Below are positions 1 to 9,925 of a stretch of DNA of 64,000 bases, one piece after another. The notes under the pieces were generated by a model. The model saw nothing but the letters and a program-made list of their open reading frames with translations, was not told where the DNA came from and did no database searches. The stretch lies in NCBI GenBank assembly GCA_017893485.1, contig CM030360.1:12574597-12638596 (forward strand), given 5' to 3'. The position numbers and the translations under genes are program-made. Within the stretch, counting starts at the first letter, position 1, and every line of letters starts with the position of its first letter. The stretch comes from Hemerocallis citrina (lineage: Eukaryota; Streptophyta; Magnoliopsida; Asparagales; Asphodelaceae).

Positions 1-177
1 ATAGATTTATTTAGATAAGTTTATGGACCAATAGAAAATAAAAAAGAAGAATTTGTATCCCATTATTTTATTTTAAGGGGCATTGAAGGAAGAATTATCC
101 ATATATAATCGAACTGTCGCATGCCCTGTAAATGAAGTGTTCGGAAATAGTTGAAGTAGTTGAATAGAAGGATTACT
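1..177 (+). other. Plastid-derived psbD upstream region (NUPT)
   Basis: This segment runs directly into the psbD-like reading frame at 178 and ends in a GAAGGATT stretch just before the ATG, like the purine-rich ribosome-binding region upstream of plastid psbD. I read it as the plastid 5' leader carried into the nucleus together with the coding fragment. Its left limit lies outside the window. Confidence 0.6.
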
Positions 178-670
178 ATGACTATAACTCTTGGTAAATT
201 TACCAAAGAAGAAAAAGATTTATTTGATATTATGGATAATTGGTTACAGAGGGACTGTTTTGTTTTGTAGGGGTCCGGCCTATTGCTCTTTCCTTGTGCT
301 TATTTTGCTTTAGGAGGCTGGTTCACAGGTACAACTTCTGTAACTTCATGGTATATCCATGGATTGGCCAGTTCATATTTGGAAGACTGTAATTTCTTAA
401 CCGATGCAATTTCTACTCCCGCAAATAGTTCATCACATTCTTTGTTGCTACTATGGGGGCCCTGAAGCACAAGGAGATTTTACTCGCTGATGTCAATTAG
501 GAGGGTTGTGGACTTTTGTGGCTCTCCATGGTGCTTTCGGATTAATAGGTTTCATGTTACGACAACTCAAACTTGGTCGATCTGTTCAACTGCGACCTTA
601 TATTGCAATTGCATGTTCTGGTTCAATTGCTTATTTTTTTCTTCTATATTCTTGATTTATCCACTGGGCG
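178..670 (+). pseudogene. psbD: psbD pseudogene (photosystem II D2 N-terminal half, nuclear plastid insertion)
   Basis: The reading frame starts at 178 and gives [20 protein letters not shown], then blocks such as [39 protein letters not shown] and SLLLLWGP, which I recognise as D2, the photosystem II reaction-centre protein normally made in the chloroplast. Only roughly the first 165 of about 353 residues are present. The frame is broken by a TAG near 268 after a small deletion, and by a frameshift near 455 from an extra C in the GGGGGCCC run that creates a TGA at 463-465. Later blocks continue in another frame, for example FLIYPLG at the end. Similarity stops at about 670, exactly where Tat-type tandem repeats start. 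This is a decayed nuclear copy of plastid DNA, not a functional gene. Confidence 0.92.
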
Positions 671-750
671 GCGAGTTGAGGCATTGTGAGAGTTTCTCAT
701 GAGGGTCGGCCTCGGACGCCACACCGAAGGGGTGGCGAGTTGAAGCATTG
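671..750 (+). repeat. 64-bp tandem repeat, left part (Tat-derived)
   Basis: One full unit (671-734) and the first 16 bases of the next, beginning gcgagttgargcattg. The same unit resumes at 4257 after the 3.5-kb insertion, so 671-750 and 4257-4580 were one array. The unit includes tcggcctcggacgcca, also seen in the repeat at 15415-15670. Confidence 0.85.
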
Positions 751-3700
751 TGTAACGCCCCAGAAATTTAAATACAATATTTTGAATTAATAAATAAATT
801 TATTTAATTATTTTAAATTTTTTTGAAATTATTATTTTGCACGTGCAAATATTTTTGAAATGCAAGTTTTAAAATTTTGAGTTGCTAAATTAATTCTTTT
901 ATTTATAATTGGATATATTTTAATTTTTGGACTTTTTCTGAATAAGAGAAACTACTTTTGAAAATATTTTAAAATCATGGGACTTTTTGTGTAAAAAGTT
1001 GTTTGGAGCCAAAATCTAAATTCAAAATTTTGTTGGCTGCACTTCAGGGCCAGTTTTCAGTAGAGGGATTTAAGAGTGGATTTTATCCATATTTAATTGG
1101 ATTGATTTGGAAGGATTGCGTAAATAACTAATTATGCAAATTTGGGATTGTAGGGAGATTTTTTTGCAAAAACTCCAAAACCCAAAAAACTGAGGTCGAC
1201 CCTATATATGTAGGCAGTAGGATTTCGGGCTGCATATCTTTTGCGTTTTGTTGGTGATTTTGGAGGCATGAAGAGTGGAAATCAACTTCTTAAGGAGAAG
1301 AATGGCTTTCTTGTTTTTATGTTCAATCTACAAGAGGTGGGCATCTACTCTATGTCTCTTGATGTATTTTATTTCTCGTGGTCAATGTAGAATCATGATT
1401 ATTTCTCATGTTAAATCTTTGTGAAATCGTGATTATATTAGCATGAATGTGATGTTTTATTATGAGATGATTGTAGAAATTGATTGTTAGATAAAGATTG
1501 GTTGATAATATGAGATAAAAATTAAATCTTCATGGCATGATGTTCTTATTTGATTTGCTCTTGAATTATGGATATTATTAAGCATGAAAGATCAAATCTT
1601 TATCCATGGAAATTGATTTAACAAACCATATATTGTTGTAGACTTTAGATCTTGTTGTATGATTTTAGATCTATGTTGAGATGTATAAAGATGAAATTCA
1701 GAGACTATTTGCTGTTTAAAGATGTTAAATATTTTATATATTATATTCGAGTTGTTTGGAGTTGAAAATAGCAAGCATGAATTCCCAAAGAATCAAAATT
1801 TTCAAAGTCGAGGGTTGAGGTTGGGGTTGATCAGCCCCGGGGTTGCAAAGTGCAACCCGAGCACTGTGTAGACCCGAGGCTGCTATTTTGGAGGGGTTTT
1901 GGCTGTGGCCGAGGTTTGAGGTGTGTGTGAGGGTTTTGATTGTGCACTAGGGTTGCAAACCCTAGGGTGGATATGGGTACGTATGTATATGTTTATATTT
2001 TGGCAATATTGTGAAGTTTTAAGAGATTTGTTGATCTAGTTTCAAAGTCGCAAGTTTCAGATTTTTTCTAAAAATCTAGTTTCAGTTTATTGAAGATTTA
2101 GAGCATCAATTTTTGTGCAAATGGATTATAAATTTGGGGACATGCTCTATGTTTGTGGAGTAAATATAAACTCAATTTTTCAGAATTAAATATTCATTTT
2201 TTGAATGGACTGTTCTTAAGGATAAGAATGCATAATTTTAGATTTAAAGAGAAACGAGTTTTCAATTTTTAGTAAGTTCGAGTTGTGATTTTGAATATAT
2301 AAAACTATAATTTTATGGAAGAAATTCTCAATTTTTAGGGGATTTTATGTTTCAGTTTTGAAAGGATAAATGTTTCAGATTTTAAAGAGTTACTTTCAGT
2401 TTTAAAGATGTGTGAATTTCATATTTTTGAAGCTATGAAATTTCAGATTTTAAGGATAAATCCCCGAATCGAAAGATGGTTATTTCAGTTTTAAAGTTGA
2501 TAAATCTTCCAGAAATTTGTGTGTGATTTCAAATATGGAAAGGAGTATTGTAACTTGAAATTGAACAGGAATAATTAATTTTTTTGTTTCTATAAATAAA
2601 GGGAGTCTTTATGGAAGTGAAGTGCTTATTAATGATGAGTGAGTTATCATAGATTGGTTGTGGATAAATGAATGTTTATATTTGGAATGAGATGATCTTA
2701 ATTGAGATGTTTTGTGGAAAAGTGGTGTTTCCATAAATAAATAAAAGAAAGAATGGTTTGATAACCGGACCAAGTGGTGGTTCATATTGGGAATTTAGGG
2801 TTATTGTGAGAACCCTAGAAGGATATTGTTGAGGAATTTGTATTGTGAGCAACCGAGGCTGAGTAGGTTCAAGATTACCAGTAGTGAATTAATTGATCGT
2901 AGGGATTAGCCAGAGGAGCTAGTGTTCCTAGTATTGTAGAGTTAAGCCTGGTAGGGTGGAGCTAGCTCTAGGTGGCTTAGGCTACTCCTTTTTACCTATA
3001 AGGACAAACACTAGTAGAAGATATGATGAAATAAGAGCAAACATGAGTATGAAGGCTCTAGGATAATCCGCGAAGTGAGATATTCTCCAGTATTCCGGGA
3101 CGAGAGATGAAAAAGGCTCCAGGATGATCTGTGAAGTGGGATTGATCTCTAGTATTCCGGGACAAGAGTGATGCTGTTGGGATATTTGTGCAATGGGGGC
3201 TCCAGGATGACCTGCAGAGTGAGGTAATCCACTGTATTCCGAGACAAGGGATGAAATAGGCCCCAGAATGATCTGCAGAGTGGGATTGATCTCCAGTATT
3301 CCGGGGCGAGAGCCAATACTTGCAAAATGTCTAAATCTTGTAGTAGTCATGGTAGTAGGTTGCTTAGCGAGGGATTAAACCCTATAATGTGGATAACGCG
3401 AAGGGCTTGCCCTCAGACCTATGTAGTATGGGATGCATAAAATCCGAACAAGTATGCATTAGTTTGCATCGTGTGTATTGTGTTTTCTTGAATATTGTTT
3501 ATACGTTTTTCTTTGTTTTCTTAAGACACGCTTATTCTTTTAGTTCAGTTTCACTTGTTGAGTTATGAATATTTTCTGTGATTGTTCTATTTTATGTTGT
3601 GTGGCAAGCATGTGGTTGTGAGACATTGGAGAGTTGCTGCTTTTATCAGCATTGCGTCAGTTTCATTCAACTGACGTACCCACAGTTTTAATAGTTTTGT

Positions 3701-4251
3701 AGGAGTCTATCTTTTCCCAGATCATTACACCTCCACCAAGAAGATTATCGGGTTAGGATATAGATGCTAGTAGACACCCGCACCTAGATGTTGTCTACAT
3801 TACCGCCTACATAAGAGACTGCAGGATTAGACGAAGAATGGTTTACAATGGGGCAGGAATCCCCTCAAAATCAATCTTTTAGTTTTGATATTAAAAGAAG
3901 ACTTTACTTATTATTTCATTTTCTTGAAAATTCTGTATTCCAAATGGTTGGTAAAGGGAGTAGTTTACGTTGAGCTGAAAGAGCAAGCAAATCTTCTTTG
4001 CCAAAATAAAAGAAAAAAGCCAAGTGAGTGGCTTGAGCAAGGGTTGAAGCTTGGACCTTGAGAAGACTGGAGTTTAAATATTGAAATGAGTTGTATTAAA
4101 TGTGTTTAAATTTTCGTTGTGCATTGTAATATGGATTGTTATAAAGAAAGTTTTAAATTTCCCTGTATTTTATACTGTGTTTGGATTACATTAAAGTAAT
4201 GATTCTGGATTTGTGTATCTTATTTATATTATGAAAATTCAGGGCGCTACA
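751..4251 (+). mobile_element. Solo LTR of a Ty3/gypsy element (3.5 kb)
   Basis: The segment begins TGTAACGCCC and ends GGGCGCTACA, which are near-perfect inverted ends with the TG...CA termini typical of long plant gypsy LTRs. The flanks are cattg (746-750) and ccgtg (4252-4256), a plausible diverged 5-bp target duplication. Removing the insert rejoins the 64-bp tandem unit in register. It contains no ORF of note, no PBS and no second LTR, which fits a solo LTR left by LTR-LTR recombination. The family is probably chromovirus (Tekay/Del-like), judged from length and termini only. Strand cannot be fixed without the internal region; plus is assumed from the TGTAAC start. Confidence 0.75.
3055..3320 (+). 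repeat. Imperfect tandem repeat inside the solo LTR (about 4 units)
   Basis: Four spaced copies of a block of about 55 bases, each with ggctccaggatgatctg followed by gaagtgggattgatctc and agtattccgggacgagag, starting near 3052, 3114, 3198 and 3260. Spacing varies from about 62 to 84. An ORF of 122 codons on the minus strand (2982-3350) is a by-product of this repeat. Confidence 0.75.
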
Positions 4252-4256
4252 CCGTG

Positions 4257-4580
4257 TGAGGGTTCCTCATGAGGGTCGACCTCGGACGCCATGCTGAGGG
4301 GGGGGGGGGCAAGTTGAGACAATGGGAGAATTCCTCATGAGGTTCGGCCTCGGATGCCACGCTGAAGGTGCAACGAGTTGAAGCCTTGTGAGAGTTCCTC
4401 ATGAAGGTTGGCCTCGGACGCCATGCAGAAGGGGCAACGAGTTGAAACCTTGTGAGCGTTCCTCGTGAGGCTCGGCATCGGATGCCACACTAAAGGCGCA
4501 ACGAGTTGAAGCCTTGTGAGAGTTCCTCATAAGGATTGGCCTCGGATACCACGTTGAAGGAGCAGCGAGTTGAGATCTTT
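4257..4580 (+). repeat. 64-bp tandem repeat, right part (about 5 units)
   Basis: Continuation of the 671-750 array: successive units of about 64 bases with gagttgaagccttgtgagag, ttcctcatgagg and cctcggatgccac. One unit carries a G tract (about 4301-4310). In Tat element T2 a comparable, unrelated-sequence repeat field lies at 37781-39245, also between the 3' LTR side and the start of the antisense ORF, so this is probably the same structural compartment of an older Tat element. Confidence 0.85.
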
Positions 4581-4770
4581 AGTCTAGTCATCATGTGACA
4601 TTGTGGTCACTAGGGCGATGTTCCGCATTCACAAGTGGTTATCGAGGGGGCATAACGTGACCTGTCATTCGAGAAGTCATTCTTTCTTTCCTCTATATAT
4701 TATCCTAACCCACTCCTTCTCGGACCACTTTCCTTCCCTCAATAAAAGTTTTTTGAGAATTCGAGCGAAC

Positions 4771-5990
4771 ATGTATGCCGATCAATCCAGTAGCTCAACT
4801 TCTTCTTCGTCCTCGGGGAACAGTGGTTCCTCTTCCTGAGCTTCACCTCGATCGTCTTCAATGGTGAGCGAGGCCGAGCACATGGGCCCATTCCCTGGAG
4901 GAGGATGCAGATATTGATGGGGTGAGCACGAGAACAACTGGTTTCGACCCACGGGTAGAAGGGGATGCTATCGAGGTGACTAGCAGAAGTCCCGAGTTCC
5001 TGGAAATTGATACTCAGGAGAGGGGGGGTCCCTCGTTGTCGATAAAGACAAAGGTAGAATGGGATGATAGCCATGTTGAGAAGAGCCAGGGAATGGACGA
5101 AGGGGCGGTTGGGACCCCTTCGGTGTGAGCAGGGGCTATGTCATTTGACATTATTATAGGGGTTCCGCCACCTCGTGGTCACCGTCTAGTGAAGAAGAGG
5201 AGGTAGCCACTTTCTCCTGACATTGGGCGCAAGCCAATGGCATATCAAGACAAGCCCACCGGCTGCTCGTCGCCTCGGATGTATCTAAAGGATTAGCAGG
5301 ACTTGGTCCGTTTTGGTGTACCCCCCATCTTCACCAAATTGGGCTAAGTTTGAGGTGGACGGGAGACAGAACACCCTGGTGGAGGGCGATCTTGCCCATA
5401 TTCAGGAACAATTTTATATACCCTCGAAGTATGTCTTGCCGCTTCCGAAACTAGGTATTCTCCCGAACGATTGACTTGTTGAGCAGTTTTGTATGTTCCA
5501 TCCGGATGTGATAGCTTTGAGGTTGCATCTTCCTTTTCACCCATTCATCAAAAATGTCTTAAACTGGGTAGGGATGAGTACGGTGCAGTACGTGCTGAAC
5601 TAGTGGAAGTAGTTGACCAGTTTCATCATGCTCAGCCAAAAGAAGAATGTCCCCCCTTATTTTTAGGTTACTCCGTGCGAGTCTAGGGTTGAGCTCGCTT
5701 CTAGGATGCCCTCATCGATGGTATATTACCGCCAAGTCTAAGTCATGTATGGTGCACAATTAGCTGCACTCCATAAATAGTTGGAAGTCTAAGTACTTCA
5801 TCGTCTATAGTTTTAAGCCCTTGGACATACCGAACTCATGGTTTTGCGCACCTGACCTGAAGGAGCCCTTGAAGCTCGAAAAACTCTCCAAAGAGGTGTA
5901 GGTGGAGTTCGGTAGGTTGTTCTATGACAACCTGGGCATCGATTGGTGAGATGTCACTCGCCGTCAGTGGCTTGACTCCTTATGTACCTT
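4771..5990 (+). pseudogene. Tat antisense additional ORF (aORF), exon 1 remnant
   Basis: A frame opening with ATG at 4771 encodes a Ser-rich start (MYADQSSSSTSSSSSGNSG), like the Ser/Gly-rich start of the better preserved aORF at 39578. At about 5490-5620 it reads FCMFHPDVIALRLHLPFHPF followed by IKNVLNWVGMSTVQYVLN. This parallels LRLPLHPFVTKVLRWYGLCA in T2 and resembles the 'putative gypsy type transposon' domain (Pfam PF04195) found in plant Tat elements; the assignment is from memory. The frame has many stops and shifts. It ends at a good 5' splice-site sequence (CTT|GTGAGT at 5990/5991) and continues at 13734. The function of this family is unknown. The parent element is minus-oriented and its gag-pol is not present here. 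Confidence 0.7.
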
Positions 5991-6259
5991 GTGAGTTCCT
6001 TGCTTTTATTATGCATATCGCTATTTTTGTAAGGCATTTTTTTTTTGAGGAAAAGGTGGAATAATGCCACCCTGTTTCATTAATAAGTGATTAATAAACA
6101 ACCCCGAAGTCCTGGGAAAGAAAAGTACAGCATAGGAAATAAAACATAACCCCCAACAAAACCCTGGGGGGTGGGTAACATCATCCAGCCTAAAGGCAAC
6201 CAAAATACAAAATACAAGGTTTGATACAAAATATGAATTGTGAGGCTAGAGTCCATTCA

Positions 6260-9200
6260 TCAGTCTAGAGTTGGTCCGATCTCTATCTCCTCGTCATCAA
6301 AATCATCCACCTGGAATACCCTTGCAATCCTCCCTCTTGCTCCCGAAGCAGCAACTGTAGCCCAAAAGGAAATAAGATGCATGATATGAGTAAGATTACT
6401 AGAAATAGAATTACATGAAGCACGGAAATAAAAATTGTTCATATCTAGCCATAACACCCATGTGGTTGCCGCAATGGCAATAAACCATGCATCTTTCATA
6501 TCGTGACGGACTGATGCAAATCTGGGACCAACCCACAGTTCCTCATAGTCTCTTGGGTAGTCACTTGTTCCGAGTGCTCTCAGCACCTCTATCAAGACGG
6601 CCTTGCTTCTAGTGCAGTGAAGAAACAGATGATTCAGACTTTCTACGTGTACGTTGCAGAACCCGCAATTGGTCGCAATGTGAGGTTGCCTCTTGGCAAG
6701 GTTCTCTCTAGTGAGAATGGCATTGTTGAGCACAAGCCAGAGGAAGACTCTAATTTTCAGAGGTGATTTTGTCTTCCAAAGTACCGCTGCCCAGCTGGGC
6801 CTGCATCCTCGGAAGTGAATCCGGTGGTAAAGTGATCTAACCGAGAACCCTCCCTTGTTCTCTAGTCCCCACCGCACGTGATCTGGGCCTTGGGCACATA
6901 TCACCCCAGACTAGACTATGTGCGTTTGTAATTCATGCAGTTGCTGTAGCAAACTTGGGGAAAGAGTTCCTTGGAACGACGGTCTCCAAGTCCCCCTTTT
7001 CCATGTTTCCGCCACCGAGATATTCGGTCGATTCGTTTTAGCAAACAGCTCTGTGAAATCTTCCTTAAGAGAGTGAGGACCGCACCATTTGTCCCACCAA
7101 AATCTGGTGGTTCGACCATTGCCGATCAAAGATGAAATTGCTGAGTTGAAAGGACCGCTGGCTTTAGCAACTCCTTTCCAGAACCGGGAGACTTTGGGTC
7201 CTACTCGGAAGCCTAGACTTCTTGTCCCTTTCCCACGAAGGTAAGGTTGGATAAAATCCTGCCATCCTTCCCCGCAGTGATGAAACACTTTCCACCACCA
7301 CTTTCCCAGGAGTGCCAGATTCATATCTCTGAGGTCAATGATGCCTAGCCCCCCGTACCTCTTTTTCATGCATGCGATATTCCATTTAATAAGGTGGTAG
7401 CCTCCCTTATTTGAGTCAGCACCTTTCCAGAGGAATCTTTTCCTGATACGATCGATCCTTTGGATCACCCACTTTGGAAGTTCAAAAAAGGACATGTAGT
7501 AAATGGGCAGATTGGATAACACAGAGTTGATAAGAACCACTCTGCCCCCAAGAGATAGTGATTTGCCTTTCCATCCGGACAGTCTGTCCTCCACCCTGTC
7601 GATAATAGGCAACCAGTCAGCCTTAGTGAGCTTCCCTGGACGGAGCGAAAACCCTAGGTATTTGATAGGGAATTCTTCTATCGCGCAGTTGAGAATGGTG
7701 GCATGCTCCCGAATTTCAGCTTCTGAGAGTGAAATAGGAACTAGCGCGCTCTTATGGAAGTTAATTCTCAGGCCTGACCAGGCTTCAAAGCAGTAAAGGA
7801 CCCCTTTAAAGCAAATTGTTTCCGCTCTAGTCCCATTACCGAAGATAAGGGTGTCGTCAGCATATTGAAGGATCGTGCATCCCTGATTAGCATTGCTGCT
7901 GGCCACAGGCGATATCCACCCTTTTCTTTGACAATTATCTAGCATTCCTCTGAGCACATCCGCTACAATAGTGAATAGAAGTGGGGATAGAGGATCCCCC
8001 TGACGGAGTCCCTTCTTGCACGGGAACGAGGGACCAGGTCTCCCATTCACTGAGATTGCCGTTTTGGAAGAATGTAGACATTGTTTAATCCATCTAATCC
8101 ATTTGTCCCCAAAGCCTCTCCCCCTGAGAGCCTCTAGCAAGCATTCCCAGTCCACAGAGTCATATGCTTTCTCAAAATCCAATTTGAGAAAGAAGTTCTT
8201 GGAATTGCTCTTGTGGCAGTGGTGGATAACTTGTTCAGCAGTAGCCACGCAGTCTAGGATACATCTGCCCTTAATGAATCCCGTCTGAGTTCTACTGATA
8301 AGACTATCCATGATGCCTCCCAAGCGGATGGCTAGGACCTTAGTGATGATCTTAGCCGAGCAGTTTATCAGGCTAATTGGTCTAAAATCCCCAACGCACT
8401 TAGAATCCTCCCGTTTGGGGATCAACACAACTTCTGCAAAGTTGAACATTCCTAGCCTCAGGTTATTGTGAAAAAATTCCATCATTACATCCATAAATTC
8501 TCCTTTAATTTCCTCCCAGAACACTTGGAAGAACAACATAGGAAAGCCATATGGCCCAGGTGACTTGTCAGCTCCCATCGTGTCAATGGCCATTTTGACC
8601 TCTGACTCCGTGAATGGTTCCTCCAAGGAGGACAAGTTTGGACCTGAATCAATCTGATACTCCTGCCAGAAGTGTGCCCCCATTGGGATCCTAAAGTCAT
8701 TCTTCTTCCCGAATAGACCCTTATAGAATGACTGGAATGTAGAGGAAATCACCTTTTCGTCCTGCGATGTACCTGTCGCTGTCTGAATTGAAAGGATAAG
8801 ATTGGATCTCCTTCTTGCACTTGCAACCCGATGAAAGTAGGCTGTATTCGCGTCTCCCTCTTTGAGCCACGAAATCCTGGATCTCTGCTGCCATTTGATT
8901 TCTTCAAGTCTATACAGATTGGCAATGTTATTACGAAGTTCTAAGAGCCTGTTCCGCTCTCCCTGCGAAAGGAGTCTAGATTCCTCCACCCTATCAAGCT
9001 CCTCAATACCTTCCAGATAGGACTCTTTATCACGCCAGATGGTCGAGAATCTAGACCGATTCCATCTGCAGAGCCTCTTTCTCAGTCTTCGAATTTTACC
9101 ACACCACCGAGACGCCGCGTCCCTGTCGGCCATTGGGAGTGCCCAGTTCTCCATAACCATATGATGGAATCCCCGAATTTCCAGCCATGCCTTTTCAAAT

Positions 9201-9925
9201 CTGAATTTCCTAGGCTTGCGGGCTCCCCGATTCCCCACATCGAGGAGGATCGGTGTGTGGTCTGAGGTAGGTCTGGGCATCGTCTTGGCCGAAGCGAGAG
9301 GAAATAGAGCTTCCCAATCCATAGAGACTAGAACCCTGTCCAGCTTGGCCATAACCGGATCCGCTTGCAAATTAGACCAAGTAAAGAGTCTGTCATTGAT
9401 TGGGATATCAATCAGTTCAAGTTCCGTGATAACTCTATTGAATTCCTCTCGGTGCCTGTCGCTAACGCCTCTTCCCTTGTGCTCAAAAGCAAATCTAGTA
9501 ATGTTGAAATCCCCACCCACAATCCAAGGTCCCGACCAGTGCTGACGTATGTCAGCCAATTCTTGCCAGAAGGCCTCTCTGTCTGTGGCCACGTTCGGCC
9601 CGTAGACCACAGTCACGGTCTACACCCAATCATCTGAACGTCGCTTAAGTCGGGCAGTCAAGGAGAACGTACCACAAAGTTCCTCTTCGCAGGACAGAAG
9701 ATCCGAATTAAACCCTATAGCAATCCCCCCTGAGGCACCGACAGAGGGGCGAAGCAACCATTCCTTGATTCTGTTACCACCAACTCTTTTGAGCTTGCGC
9801 CCGTGCTGGAGTTTGGTCTCCTGCAGCCCTACTACTTCCGCCTTGGAATTACTAATGACATCCCGCACCATACCCCTCTTACCCCTATCCCCCAACCCCC
9901 TAACATTCCAAAATAGTGTATTCAT
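6260..9925 (-). pseudogene. LINE ORF2: endonuclease-reverse transcriptase with two in-frame TAG codons
   Basis: One frame of 1221 codons plus stop, from ATG at 9925 to 6260. It is interrupted only by TAG at 9620-9622 and TAG at 6911-6913. The N-terminal part is an apurinic-type endonuclease (NVRGLG, LQETKL, GGDFNITR, SDHTPILL). The middle is reverse transcriptase with LRQGDPLSPLLF and the catalytic QYADDT (near 7853-7870). The C-terminal part has the plant zf-RVT pattern (PLKIRVFLWLVLNNAI, then CGFCNVHVESLNHLFLHC). Length matches plant L1 ORF2. The protein would nick the target and copy LINE RNA in place. Both stops could come from CAG glutamine codons. Without readthrough the copy cannot act. 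Confidence 0.9.

Noticed and set aside
178..670. psbD as a functional chloroplast gene, making the window plastid DNA
   Set aside because: It has an internal frameshift and stops, covers less than half the gene, and is joined to nuclear retrotransposon repeats.
671..4580. CRISPR or phage-type repeat array (64-bp units)
   Set aside because: Contiguous diverged tandem repeats without spacers in a eukaryotic setting.
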